Below are positions 49,727 through 57,563 of a DNA stretch of 57,563 bases, one piece after another. Source of the DNA: Acidimicrobiia bacterium (lineage in GTDB: Bacteria; Actinomycetota; Acidimicrobiia; Spongiisociales; ZC4RG35); contig PKRG01000017.1 of the NCBI GenBank assembly GCA_017577575.1, positions 1 to 57,563 of the forward strand, read 5' to 3'. The first letter of the stretch is position 1; every line of letters begins with the position of its first letter. Below the pieces are notes generated by a model that saw only the letters and a list, made by a program, of their open reading frames with translations, ran no database searches and was not told the origin of the DNA. The position numbers and the translations under genes were made by a program.

Positions 49727-50878
49727 TTATGCGGCTTCCGGGCCGGCGCCGTCGCTGAGAGACGTGAGCACGCCGACGGCGGTCCCGGCGAGTGACACAC
49801 CCACGGCCACGAGGATGCCTGTGGGAAGGGTGGTCGCTTCGGTGATGGCGGCCACGGCGGCCGGGCCCGCCATGAACCCGATCCGGCTCCCCAGCGTGAG
49901 GGCGGCCAGTCCGCTGCCCTCGGCGAAGCCCCGGTGGGAGCCCGCCAGGCGGTACAGGAGCGGGAACACGACCGCCACTCCCAGGCCCCAGAGGGCGAGC
50001 GCGGCCAGCGCCACCGGATGCGACTCCGTCGTCACCAGACCGACGAGACCCAAGGCCACGAGAGCGAGGCTGCCGTAGATCGACGGGTGGGTGCCGAAGC
50101 GGTCGACCACCCGGTCCCCGGCCAGCCGCCCCACCAGCATCCCGCCGCTGAGGGCGATGAAGGCGGTGCCGGCGGTGGCGGCCGGCACCCCGGCGACGTC
50201 GGTGAGGAAGATCGTCCCCCAGTCGTGAGGGATCCCCTCCACCAGCGCCACCGCCGCCCCGAGGGCGCCGATCGACAGCGCCAGCCTCACCCGGGGGCGG
50301 GTGTGGGGGGTGCCTTCGGTCGGGGGCAGCGTCGTCGCCGCCCAGGCGAGACCGGCGATGCTGGCGGCCGAGACGACGCCGAGGTGGACGGGCAGCGGGA
50401 CACGGGCACTCGCCGCCGCCGTGGCGAGCGCCCCGCCGGCGAGCGACCCGAGGGACCACAGCCCGTGGAGGCGGGTGAAGATCGACCGCCCGCGGGCCAT
50501 CTGGGCCCTGACGGCGAGGGCGTTCATGCCCACGTCGGCCACCGAGTCGGCGATCGCCGCCACCCCGATGACCGCGGCCAGGACGATCGCCCCGGGAGCG
50601 AGGCCGATCAGAGGCATGAGCAGGCACAGGGCGGCGGCCGGCCAGATGGCGGCACGGCGCGGGCTGAGCCTGCGCACCAGCATCCCGCTGGTGGCGGAGC
50701 CGATGAGGCCACCGATGCCGCTCGCCGTCAGCACGGCGCCGATGGTGGCGATGTCGAGGCCGGCCTGGTCGCGGATCTCAGGCAGCCGGGGGAGCCAGCT
50801 GCCGAACGAGATCCCGTTGACCAGAAACAACACGGCGATCCCCATGAGGGACCGCCGTGTCCAAGTCTGCGTCGGCAA
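49727..50878 (-). CDS. MFS transporter
   Basis: Integral membrane protein of about 383 residues with twelve predicted helices. The start is uncertain: TTG 50878 (five bases after the whiB stop at 50883) gives a short basic tail before the first helix, while ATG 50845 (MGIAVLFLVNG) removes it. The cytoplasmic loop after helix 2-3 has MLVRRLSPRRAAI, the usual MFS Arg-rich turn. It resembles the YbjJ/DHA1-like branch; substrate is unknown. It follows whiB, so the two may be co-transcribed. Confidence 0.8.
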   Translation of the reverse strand: MPTQTWTRRSLMGIAVLFLVNGISFGSWLPRLPEIRDQAGLDIATIGAVLTASGIGGLIGSATSGMLVRRLSPRRAAIWPAAALCLLMPLIGLAPGAIVLAAVIGVAAIADSVADVGMNALAVRAQMARGRSIFTRLHGLWSLGSLAGGALATAAASARVPLPVHLGVVSAASIAGLAWAATTLPPTEGTPHTRPRVRLALSIGALGAAVALVEGIPHDWGTIFLTDVAGVPAATAGTAFIALSGGMLVGRLAGDRVVDRFGTHPSIYGSLALVALGLVGLVTTESHPVALAALALWGLGVAVVFPLLYRLAGSHRGFAEGSGLAALTLGSRIGFMAGPAAVAAITEATTLPTGILVAVGVSLAGTAVGVLTSLSDGAGPEAA

Positions 50879-50882
50879 AGGG

Positions 50883-51170
50883 TCAGCCGGTCCGCCGTCG
50901 CCTTTCGGCCAGCCACCGACGGCGGAGACGCTTCCGCTCGTCAGAGGTGAGGCCACCCCAGATGCCGTCGCGCTGGTTCGCTTCCAGGGCGTAGAGCAGG
51001 CAGTCGTCGCGTACTTCGCACCGCGCACAGACCTCCTTCGCCTGCTTGATCTGGATCTCGGCAGGGCCGGTCTCGCCAGCAGGGAAGAACAGGTCGGTGG
51101 GGTAGTCGCGACACTCGGCGCGCTCACGCCAGTCCGTGCTTATTTCGAGTTCGAGGAGTCGAGTTTCCAC
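50883..51170 (-). CDS. WhiB-family iron-sulfur transcription factor
   Basis: Second WhiB protein, 95 residues. Cluster cysteines are C20, C48, C51 and C57, and the turn is GIWGG (69-73), followed by a highly basic DNA-binding tail (RKRLRRRWLAERRRR). The sequence ECRDYPTDLFFPAG is like WhiB1/WhiB2-type proteins. It starts with GTG 51168-51170, divergent from the CarH-like gene by 42 bases, and a TTAGCGTTAA palindrome lies between them. It could be controlled by that photoreceptor, or by its own product, but neither is proven. The MFS gene follows downstream. Confidence 0.93.
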   Translation of the reverse strand: METRLLELEISTDWRERAECRDYPTDLFFPAGETGPAEIQIKQAKEVCARCEVRDDCLLYALEANQRDGIWGGLTSDERKRLRRRWLAERRRRTG

Positions 51171-51191
51171 GGGGTTCCACCTTACGAAGAA

Positions 51192-51201
51192 TTAGCGTTA
51201 A
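51192..51201. promoter_or_regulatory. TTAGCG palindrome in the whiB-carH divergent gap
   Basis: TTAGCGTTAA is nearly palindromic and overlaps the likely -10 box (TTAAAT, 51199-51204) of the CarH-like gene. It is the AT-rich centre of the 42-base gap to whiB. An exact palindrome TTAGCGCTAA lies just beyond the gene. It is a candidate operator for the CarH-like repressor. Confidence 0.45.
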
Positions 51202-51212
51202 ATTCAACCAAA

Positions 51213-52061
51213 ATGTCAAAATTCCTCACCCTCCACGAAGCGGCCGAACGGCTCGGAGTGCACTACATGACCGTCTACCGGTACGTGCGTCTCGGGCAGT
51301 TGGCTGCTCGCAAGGAGCGAGGAACATGGCGGGTCGCCGAGAGCGACCTCGAATTGTTCCAACGCAGAGACAACGGTAGTGGCGCCGCCGACGCTGTGTC
51401 CAGAAGGTCGGCGCCGTGGAGCGCCCGGCTCGGCAATCGGTTGTTGGAGGGTGATGCGACCGGGGCGTGGAAGGTGGTGGAGGGGGCGCTGACCGCCGGT
51501 CTGGAGCCGCTCGACATCTACTGTGACGTCATCGTCCCCGCCCTCGAGCACATCGGGTCGGCGTGGGCGAAAGGGGAGATCGGCATCGCCGAGGAGCACC
51601 TGGCGACCATGATCGTGGCCCGCCTGCTGGGGCGGCTGGGCCCGTCCTTCAACCGCCGGGGCCGCCGCAAAGGGGTGGTGGTCGTCGCCGGCCCCCAGGG
51701 GGAGCGTCACACCCTGAGCCTGGCCATGGCCGCCGACGCCCTCCGCGCCGGCGGCTATTCGGTGCTCGAGTTCGGATCGGACATGCCGGTCGCCGAGTTC
51801 GAGCGCCAGCTCGAGGCATGGCTCCCCGTCAAAGGAGTGTGCGTGGGCGTCCTCAACGACGAGGCCCTCGACGCCGCCCGCCAGATGGTCGCCGCCGCCC
51901 GCCGCATCGTCGGCCCCACCGTGCCGGTGGTGATGGGCGGTGGAGCCGTCCCCGACGAGGACCACGCCATCCGGCTGGGGGCCGATCGCTGGGCCGACCT
52001 GCGCTCGGTGGCCGATGCGATCGAGGCGGGACGTCATCCCGCCGTCACCGTGTCGGTCTAG
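51213..52061 (+). CDS. CarH-like cobalamin-binding regulator with excisionase-type HTH
   Basis: Regulator of 282 residues with an N-terminal excisionase/BldC-like HTH (about 3-52; LTLHEAAERLGVHYMTVYRY), a helical bundle (about 70-140) and a Rossmann-type B12 domain (150-282). The light-sensing CarH signature W-x9-EH is complete at W118-E128-H129, and GERHTLSL has the E-x-H motif with H166 as the candidate lower cobalt ligand. Ordinary CarH has a MerR-type winged helix with two wings; the single short HTH here is unusual. Divergent from whiB, with palindromes on both sides. Probably a light- or B12-responsive repressor. Confidence 0.8.
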   Translation: MSKFLTLHEAAERLGVHYMTVYRYVRLGQLAARKERGTWRVAESDLELFQRRDNGSGAADAVSRRSAPWSARLGNRLLEGDATGAWKVVEGALTAGLEPLDIYCDVIVPALEHIGSAWAKGEIGIAEEHLATMIVARLLGRLGPSFNRRGRRKGVVVVAGPQGERHTLSLAMAADALRAGGYSVLEFGSDMPVAEFERQLEAWLPVKGVCVGVLNDEALDAARQMVAAARRIVGPTVPVVMGGGAVPDEDHAIRLGADRWADLRSVADAIEAGRHPAVTVSV

Positions 52062-52066
52062 CACCC

Positions 52067-52088
52067 CGGCAGAGACTCGGCAGAGACT
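52067..52088 (+). repeat. 11-base tandem direct repeat
   Basis: CGGCAGAGACT occurs twice end to end at 52067-52077 and 52078-52088, just after the CarH-like stop and running into the TTAGCGCTAA palindrome. It may be part of the same regulatory or terminator region; function unknown. Confidence 0.6.
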
Positions 52089-52102
52089 TAGCGCTAATTA
52101 GC
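52088..52102. promoter_or_regulatory. Overlapping palindromes TTAGCGCTAA and GCTAATTAGC
   Basis: Two perfect 10-base palindromes overlap at 52088-52097 and 52093-52102 in the gap after the CarH-like gene. The first matches the motif ahead of that gene (TTAGCGTTAA) in nine of ten positions. It lies between convergent genes, where an operator is not expected, so a second function is possible. Confidence 0.45.
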
Positions 52103-52110
52103 TGCTGATC

Positions 52111-52151
52111 GGGGCCGGCCTGGAGCGGAGCGGGGTGGGTAGGCCGGCCCC
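52111..52151. terminator. Bidirectional hairpin between carH-like and proX genes
   Basis: A perfect 11-base-pair stem (GGGGCCGGCCT with AGGCCGGCCCC) flanks a 19-base loop. It lies between the plus-strand CarH-like gene and the minus-strand binding-protein gene, so it can terminate both. No T-run is seen. Confidence 0.65.
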
Positions 52152-52180
52152 GAGGCGGGACGGCCCACCCGGCGGGTCCG

Positions 52181-53182
52181 TCACGGCAGCCAGGCGCTCC
52201 AGACGTCCTGGTTGGCGTCCACCCACTCCCGGGCGACCTCGGCCGGCTCCCGCTGTTCCGTCTCGACGGCGGGCAGCATCGACAGCTGGTCGTCGGTGGT
52301 GATGGTGAAGTTCTGGAGGAACTGCCACACCTCGGGGTCCTTCTCCTCCAGCAGCGCCGAAGCCGCCTTGAACAGCACGTCTTCGGGGTAGTCGCAGTCG
52401 ATCTCCTCGGGGACCTCGTAGCACTCGTCCGAATAAGGCGGCAGCGTCACGTTGACGAGGTCGTACTCGGCGACGGCCGCGGTCGGCGTCCACCAATACA
52501 TGAGGATCGGCTCCTGGGCGGCGTGGCGGGCGGCCAGCTCGGCCACCGTCGCCGGCTCCGAGCCCGAGAACACCACCTGGAACGGCAAGCCGAGGTTCTC
52601 GATGATCGCCTCGTCGTACTGGGAGTACGACGGGTCGGTCCCCAGGAACCGGCCCTTGTCGCCCGTCTCGGCGGTGGCGAACATCTGGGCCACCTCGCGA
52701 TCTCGGTAGCCCTCCCACGTCGCCAACTCGGGGTTCTCGTCGATCACGTACCTGGGGACGAACCATCCGATCTTTCCGATGGCGCCCAGCTCGCCGATGT
52801 CGACCACGGAGCCGTCGTCGAAGAACGCCCGCTCGTCGGCGGTGACACCCGACGGCCATATCTCGAGAGCGGCGTCGAGTGTCCCGTCGGCCATTCCGGT
52901 GAACATCGTGTTCTCGTCGATGGCGACGATCTCCACCGGGTTGCCGAGGTTCTCCTCGATGACGATCTTGGCGATCTCGACGTTCAGCGCGGAGGCCGTC
53001 CAGGGGTTGACGGCCAGCGAGATGGTCGGCTCGTCGCCACCACCCCCGCCGGTTCCGGCGCCCGTGTCGTCGCCTCCTCCAGTCGCGGCGCTGCCGTCAC
53101 CGCCTCCACCACAGGCGGTCACGACCAGGGCGACCACGGCCAACAGCGCTATGAGGCGCCCATGCGTTCGGTCGGTACCCAT
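52181..53182 (-). CDS. proX: Glycine betaine ABC substrate-binding lipoprotein
   Basis: Lipoprotein of 333 residues that captures glycine betaine or proline betaine outside the cell. The signal peptide ends in a lipobox (VVTAC, Cys near 24) followed by a Gly/Asp/Thr linker. The OpuAC fold begins near residue 52 (TISLAVNPWT). Aromatic residues typical of the betaine cage are in IGWFVPRY and LMYWWTPT. It is divergent from the ATPase gene by 90 bases, with tandem repeats between them. The permease is on the other strand, so binding protein and transporter may be controlled separately. Confidence 0.88.
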   Translation of the reverse strand: MGTDRTHGRLIALLAVVALVVTACGGGGDGSAATGGGDDTGAGTGGGGGDEPTISLAVNPWTASALNVEIAKIVIEENLGNPVEIVAIDENTMFTGMADGTLDAALEIWPSGVTADERAFFDDGSVVDIGELGAIGKIGWFVPRYVIDENPELATWEGYRDREVAQMFATAETGDKGRFLGTDPSYSQYDEAIIENLGLPFQVVFSGSEPATVAELAARHAAQEPILMYWWTPTAAVAEYDLVNVTLPPYSDECYEVPEEIDCDYPEDVLFKAASALLEEKDPEVWQFLQNFTITTDDQLSMLPAVETEQREPAEVAREWVDANQDVWSAWLP

Positions 53183-53225
53183 CCGCTTTTCCCTTCTCTG
53201 TCCGGCTCGGCGTACCCCCAGCGGG

Positions 53226-53249
53226 CTACATTACCGGCTACATTACCGG
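53226..53249. repeat. 12-base tandem repeat in the proX-proV divergent promoter
   Basis: CTACATTACCGG occurs twice end to end at 53226-53237 and 53238-53249, in the 90-base gap between proX and the ATPase gene. A tandem pair in a divergent promoter is a good candidate for a regulator binding site, perhaps for osmotic control. A -10-like TATCCC follows at 53257. Confidence 0.6.
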
Positions 53250-53272
53250 GGGCGTCTATCCCGGGTTGGCTC

Positions 53273-54292
53273 GTGTCTGAGGTTTGTATCGAGGTCGCCG
53301 ACTGCTGGAAGGTCTTCGGCGGGCGGGACGTCGACAAGGCGATCGCGATGGCCGAGGCCGGCGCGGGCCGGGCCGAGATCCTCGAGCGAACGGGGGCGAC
53401 GGTGGCGGTGCGCAACGTCAGCTTCACCGTCAACCGCGGCGAGACGTTCGTCGTCATGGGCCTGTCGGGAAGCGGCAAGTCGACCCTCGTGCGCTGCGTT
53501 TCCCGCCTCACCGACCCGACCCGGGGCAGGATCCTCCTCGACGGCGAAGACCTCACCGCGATGGACGAGGCGACCCTGCGGCGGGTTCGACGCCAGAAGC
53601 TGTCGATGGTGTTCCAGCACTTCGGCCTGTTCCCCCACCGGCGGGTCATCGACAACGTCGCCTACGGCCTCGAGGTGCAGGGCGTGCCGAAGGCGGAGCG
53701 GCGGGAGCGCGCCGAGGAGATCCTCGCCGTGGTCGGCCTGGAGGGCTGGGGCAACCACTTCCCCCAGCAACTGTCCGGTGGCATGCAGCAGCGGGTGGGA
53801 CTGGCGAGGGCACTGGCGGTCGACCCCGAGGTGCTGTTCTTCGACGAGCCGTTCTCGGCGCTCGATCCGCTCATCCGCAGGGAGATGCAGGACGAGCTGA
53901 TCGGCCTCCAGCACCGGCTCCAGCGGACGATCGTCTTCATCACCCACGACTTCGCCGAGGCGATAAAGCTCGGCGACCGGATCGCCATCATGAAGGACGG
54001 TTCGTTCGACCAGATCGGCACACCCGCCGAGTTGATCGCCGATCCGGCCACCGACTACGTCCGCGAGTTCACCAAGGACGTCCCCAAACAGAAGGTGGTG
54101 ACCGCTGGCACGGTGGCGACCGGCCCGAAGTCGGAGACGGCCAACGGGCGCAAGGTGGCGGCCACCGACACTATCGAAAAGATCCTCCCCGCCCTCCTCG
54201 ACGATCCCTCTCCGATCGACGTCGTCGACGACGAAGGCCGAGTCATCGGCTGCGTCGACCGGGAGGCGGTGATCCAGATGCTGGCGACATGA
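53273..54292 (+). CDS. proV: Glycine betaine ABC transporter ATP-binding protein
   Basis: ATPase of 339 residues for betaine uptake. The ABC set is complete: Walker A GLSGSGKST (about 63-71), FQHFGLFPHR, signature LSGGMQQRV, Walker B VLFFDEPFSALD and switch HDFAEA. The N-terminal extension (about 1-45) is typical of ProV/OpuAA, and a CBS-like C-terminal part (about 290-339; GCVDREAVIQML) may sense ionic strength. GTG start chosen at 53273. It precedes the permease gene with a four-base overlap (ATGA). Confidence 0.92.
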   Translation: MSEVCIEVADCWKVFGGRDVDKAIAMAEAGAGRAEILERTGATVAVRNVSFTVNRGETFVVMGLSGSGKSTLVRCVSRLTDPTRGRILLDGEDLTAMDEATLRRVRRQKLSMVFQHFGLFPHRRVIDNVAYGLEVQGVPKAERRERAEEILAVVGLEGWGNHFPQQLSGGMQQRVGLARALAVDPEVLFFDEPFSALDPLIRREMQDELIGLQHRLQRTIVFITHDFAEAIKLGDRIAIMKDGSFDQIGTPAELIADPATDYVREFTKDVPKQKVVTAGTVATGPKSETANGRKVAATDTIEKILPALLDDPSPIDVVDDEGRVIGCVDREAVIQMLAT

Positions 54293-56202
54293 CTGCGTCG
54301 ACCGCCCCCCTCGAGATGTTGGCGGGGGCGGATCGAGTGCGGCGCTACGCCCCATGGGTGCTGTTGGTCGTCGGGGTCGCGGTCCTCCAGGTCTCCTACC
54401 ACGGCGAACCGTTCCCGAGGGCGTGGGACACGGTGATCTCCGATCCCATCAACGCCTTCCAGGCTTGGGCGAGGTCGAACCGGCGCACCCACCCGCTGTT
54501 CACGTCCTTCTTCACCCCCCTCAGCCGCAGTATCGACTGGGCGCTGACTTCTGTCGAGGGCTTCCTGCAGTGGCTGCCCTGGTACGTGGTCCCGGGAGCC
54601 ACCTTCCTCCTGATCGCCCGGACCCGCCGCTGGTGGCCGGCGGCCGTGGCGGCTCTGGCCTCGGTGTACCCGGGGATCGTGGGCCTCTGGGACGAGACCA
54701 TGCAGACGCTCGCGTTGATGGCCATCGCCGTCTTCATCTGCCTGGTCATCGGGATCCCGCTCGGGGTGGCCGCCGCGTTCTCGCGGCGGCTCGAGTCCGT
54801 CATGCGTCCTGTCCTCGACGCCATGCAGACGGTCCCCGCCCCGATCTATTTCATCCCGATGATCCTGTTCCTGGGGATAGGACGGGTCCCGGCCACGATC
54901 GCCACGGTCATCTACGCCCTGCCGCCGATCATCCGTCTCACCGCCCTCGGCATCCGCCAGGTGGACCGACAGGCGGTGGAGGCGTCCACCGTGTTCGGAT
55001 CTTCCCGGGCCCAGACCCTCTTCAAGGTGCAGATCCCTCTCGCCATGCCCAGCATCATGACCGGCATCAACCAGACGATCATGATGGCGCTGGGGATCGT
55101 CGTTCTCGCCACCCTCCTCGGCGCCGGTGGCCTCGGCCAGGAGGTGATGGACGCCCTCCAACAGCGGAGCCCGGGAAGAGGGACGGCCGCCGGGCTGGCG
55201 ATCGTGGCGGTGGCGATGGTGCTCGATCGCATCGGTGCCAGCTTCGCCGACACCGATCGCACCCATCACGTCTCCTGGCGGGCGACCGCGATCGGCGCGG
55301 CGGCCGTCGTGGGGGCGCTCTTCCTCGGAAGCGCCCTGGGCTGGTCGGAGTTCCCCCCGGTGTCGGACGTGTCGATCCTCGCTCCCATCGATCGGGCAGT
55401 GATCTGGGCGCGGGACAACCTGTCGTTCATCACCCGGCCGTTCAACGACTTCATGGTCGCCGAGATCCTCGTCCCCGCCCGCGACCTGTTGACCGAGGTG
55501 ATCGCCTGGCCGGTGCTCATCTTCGCCACCGCCTGGGTCTGCTGGCGGATGCGAGGGTGGAAGCTGGCCGCGGTCGCCGCCGCCCTGCTCACGGTGGTGG
55601 GGCTGATCGGGATGTGGGAGCTGTCGATCGTGACGCTCACCCACGTGGTGGCCGCGGTGGTGCTGTCGGTGCTCATCGCCGTTCCCGTGGGGATCTGGGC
55701 GGGAAGGAAGCCACGGGTGGAGGCCGCCCTGGCCCCGATCCTCGACGCCCTGCAGACGGTCCCGTCGTTCGTCTACCTCATCCCCGTCGTGATGCTGTTC
55801 ACGCTCAGCGCCGTCCCGGGGATCATCGCCTCGGTCCTGTACGCGGTCGTCCCCGGCATCCGCCTCACCGCCCTCGGTGTCCGCCAGGTACCGGCCGAGG
55901 CGCTGGAGGCGTCGAGGGCCTTCGGGGCGACGGATCGGCAGACGTTGTTCGGGGTGAGGCTCCCGCTCGCCGCTCCCACGATCATGGCCGGGGTCAACCA
56001 GGTGATCATGATGGTGCTGGCGATGGTCATCATCGCCGGCCTCGCCGGCAGCCAGGGGCTCGGGTTCGAGGCGGTCCGGGCCGTCACCCGCACCAACACC
56101 GGGCTCGGGTTCGAGGTGGCGATCGCCGTGGTGACCATGGCGATCATCCTCGACCGGCTCACCCAGGCGGCGGGCGAGAGACTCCAGCCTCCGTCGGCAT
56201 GA
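54289..56202 (+). CDS. proW: Fused tandem glycine betaine ABC permease
   Basis: Membrane protein of 637 residues with two permease domains in one chain, at about 130-310 and 455-630. Each has an EAA loop: EASTVFGSSRAQTLFKVQIP and EASRAFGATDRQTLFGVRLP. Usual betaine importers have a single permease (about 300 residues) acting as a dimer, so this is a duplication fused head to tail; the halves have clearly diverged, so it is not recent. The helices before 130 are extra. It lies between the ATPase and betaine aldehyde dehydrogenase genes. Confidence 0.9.
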   Translation: MTASTAPLEMLAGADRVRRYAPWVLLVVGVAVLQVSYHGEPFPRAWDTVISDPINAFQAWARSNRRTHPLFTSFFTPLSRSIDWALTSVEGFLQWLPWYVVPGATFLLIARTRRWWPAAVAALASVYPGIVGLWDETMQTLALMAIAVFICLVIGIPLGVAAAFSRRLESVMRPVLDAMQTVPAPIYFIPMILFLGIGRVPATIATVIYALPPIIRLTALGIRQVDRQAVEASTVFGSSRAQTLFKVQIPLAMPSIMTGINQTIMMALGIVVLATLLGAGGLGQEVMDALQQRSPGRGTAAGLAIVAVAMVLDRIGASFADTDRTHHVSWRATAIGAAAVVGALFLGSALGWSEFPPVSDVSILAPIDRAVIWARDNLSFITRPFNDFMVAEILVPARDLLTEVIAWPVLIFATAWVCWRMRGWKLAAVAAALLTVVGLIGMWELSIVTLTHVVAAVVLSVLIAVPVGIWAGRKPRVEAALAPILDALQTVPSFVYLIPVVMLFTLSAVPGIIASVLYAVVPGIRLTALGVRQVPAEALEASRAFGATDRQTLFGVRLPLAAPTIMAGVNQVIMMVLAMVIIAGLAGSQGLGFEAVRAVTRTNTGLGFEVAIAVVTMAIILDRLTQAAGERLQPPSA

Positions 56203-57563
56203 GCAGACGGGAGACCAACGTGAGGGAAGTGCATCTCTTCATCGAAGGCCGGGAGGTCCCCGCCACCTCCGGTGAGACCTTCGAGTCGCTCGACCCGGCG
56301 CGAGGGGAGGTCATCGCCGTGGTCGACCAGGCATCGGAAGAGGACGTCGACCGGGCAGTCGAATCGGCGCGGCGCGGATTCGAGGTCTGGTCGGCGATGA
56401 CCGGAGCCGAGCGCGCCCGGATCATGAACCGGGCTGCCCGGATCCTGCGGGAGCGCAACGACGAGTTGGCCCGCCTCGAGGTGATGGATACCGGAAAGCC
56501 CATCGCCGAGGCCCTCGAGGTCGACGTCGCCAGCGGCGCCGACTGCATCGAGTACTTCGCCGGGGTGGCTCCGACCCTCCACGGCCACCACTACGACCTG
56601 GGGCGCAACTTCGCCTACACGCGCCGCGAGCCGCTCGGAGTATGCGCCGGCATCGGGGCATGGAACTACCCGATCCAGATCGCCTGCTGGAAGTCGGCCC
56701 CGGCGCTGGCCTGCGGCAACGCCATGGTCTACAAGCCCGCCGAGCTGACGCCTCTCACCGCCGTGGAGCTGGCGAGGATCTACATCGAGGCGGGGGTGCC
56801 GCCCGGAGTATTCAACGTGGTCCAGGGCGATGCCCGAGTGGGTCGGGCCTTGGTCGCCCACCCCGACGTGGCCAAGGTGTCGCTGACGGGCGAGGTCTCC
56901 ACGGGCAAGGCGGTCATGGCGGACGCCGCCTCCACGCTCAAGGCGGTCACGCTCGAGCTGGGCGGGAAGTCGCCGCTCATCGTCTTCGAAGACGCCGACC
57001 TGGACAACGCCGTGTCGGGGGCGCTCCTCGGGAACTTCTACACCCAGGGGGAGATCTGCTCGAACGGCACCCGGGTCTACGTCCACGAGTCGGTCCACGA
57101 CGCCTTCCTGGAGAGGCTCGTCGCCCGGGTCGAGAAGATGACGATCGGCGACCCCTTGGATCCCACCACCGACGTCGGCGCTCTCATCTCCCGGGAGCAC
57201 ATGGAGAAGGTGCTCGCCTACATCGAACAGGGAAAGCGAGCGGGTGCCCGGCTCGTCATCGGCGGGGGACGGCCCGCCGACCCGGCGCTGGCCGACGGGT
57301 TCTTCGTGGAGCCCACCGTCTTCGCCGACTGCCGCGACGGCATGGCGATCGTCGAGGAGGAGATCTTCGGGCCGGTGATGGCCGTGTTGTCGTTCCGCAC
57401 CGAAGACGAGGTGGTGGAGCGGGCCAACGACACCCCGTTCGGCCTCGCCGCCGGCATCTTCACTCGGGACATCTCCCGGGCGCACCGGGTGGCGGCTCGT
57501 CTCGAGGCGGGCACGATCTGGATCAACACCTACAACATCACACCGATCGAGATGCCGTTCGGC
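56199..57563 (+). CDS. betB: Betaine aldehyde dehydrogenase (partial, runs off right edge)
   Basis: NAD(P)-dependent enzyme that oxidises betaine aldehyde to glycine betaine. The visible 455 residues have AWNYPIQIACWKSAPALACGN (interrupted), LELGGKSPL and the active cysteine in GEICSNGTRV (GQVCSNGTRV in most BetB). The end of the gene is outside the window. Start is ATG 56199 (four-base overlap with the permease stop) or GTG 56220, which has GGGAG at 56209-56213 at good spacing and may be the better start. Betaine import and formation from choline are thus linked; a choline dehydrogenase would be expected beyond the right edge. Confidence 0.9.
   Translation, partial: MSRRETNVREVHLFIEGREVPATSGETFESLDPARGEVIAVVDQASEEDVDRAVESARRGFEVWSAMTGAERARIMNRAARILRERNDELARLEVMDTGKPIAEALEVDVASGADCIEYFAGVAPTLHGHHYDLGRNFAYTRREPLGVCAGIGAWNYPIQIACWKSAPALACGNAMVYKPAELTPLTAVELARIYIEAGVPPGVFNVVQGDARVGRALVAHPDVAKVSLTGEVSTGKAVMADAASTLKAVTLELGGKSPLIVFEDADLDNAVSGALLGNFYTQGEICSNGTRVYVHESVHDAFLERLVARVEKMTIGDPLDPTTDVGALISREHMEKVLAYIEQGKRAGARLVIGGGRPADPALADGFFVEPTVFADCRDGMAIVEEEIFGPVMAVLSFRTEDEVVERANDTPFGLAAGIFTRDISRAHRVAARLEAGTIWINTYNITPIEMPFG

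Noticed and set aside
1..57563. CRISPR arrays, insertion sequences, prophage or plasmid origin
   Set aside because: No spaced direct repeats, transposase motifs, phage genes or terminal inverted repeats were seen; the short tandem repeats present are single pairs.

Overview
The window is about 57.6 kb of GC-rich, densely packed DNA from an actinomycete-type bacterium (Actinomycetota). Support comes from two WhiB-family genes, a DosR-like regulator, an actinobacterial 6C-type small RNA, an OmpR-type GlnR-like regulator beside glutamine synthetase, and many starts that sit a few bases downstream of a TANNNT -10 box. Thr-rich lipoprotein linkers and the mixture of housekeeping genes would fit Acidimicrobiia or a relative, but that is inference. 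No insertion sequence, prophage or CRISPR array was seen; most of the window is ordinary chromosome.

Layout. 1-6109 (minus strand): an ABC exporter pair, a HAD 5'-nucleotidase, and a phosphonate/phosphite-type importer (phnD, phnC, and a phnE that runs into an odd left edge). 6241-10094 (plus): dnaX, ybaB, recR and a tRNA-queuosine mannosyltransferase-like gene. 10076-14755: a sulfotransferase/aminotransferase pair, glpX, thiolase, methylmalonyl-CoA epimerase and a small carboxylase-epsilon-like protein. 14734-20278: murJ, a PHP phosphoesterase and a cyclophilin (minus), then lysC-asd (plus). 20589-27192: a stress/dormancy island with two PNPOx-like flavoproteins, a hibernation factor, two universal stress proteins, two CBS proteins, a DosR-like regulator, a receiver-like small protein and a cation/proton antiporter. 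27328-31140: an unknown membrane protein, an acetyltransferase, tRNA-Pro, a lone receiver, an NfeD-like protein and WhiB. 31126-38056 (minus): selB, selA, an orphan molybdenum hydroxylase large subunit and a ProA-like dehydrogenase. 38130-40880 (plus): Nudix, MBL hydrolase and M23 peptidase. 40896-41045: 6C-like RNA. 41187-46539: mrp (minus), erpA, ridA, ALDH7, a phospholipase D-family enzyme and a methyltransferase. 46541-51170 (minus): a trans-sulfuration enzyme, GlnR-like regulator, glnA, an MFS transporter and WhiB. 51213-52061: a CarH-like B12 photoreceptor candidate. 52181-57563: a glycine betaine importer and betaine aldehyde dehydrogenase.

How the parts work together. The most interesting region is 20.5-25.7 kb. 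Its gene content resembles the Mycobacterium tuberculosis DosR regulon (hibernation factor plus PNPOx protein, universal stress proteins, CBS protein, DosR). GGGAC/GTCCC inverted repeats, close to the DosR box, lie upstream of at least three of its transcription units, so it may be a self-contained dormancy regulon. No DosS/DosT-type kinase is present here. The second candidate system is the CarH-like gene at 51.2 kb: it keeps the W-x9-EH and E-x-H motifs of cobalamin photoreceptors, carries an excisionase-type DNA-binding domain, is divergent from whiB, and has TTAGCG(T/C)TAA palindromes on both sides.

Limits. Everything was read by eye from sequence and remembered family knowledge; no searches or folding programs were run. 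Start codons are often uncertain because GTG, TTG and leaderless starts are common here.
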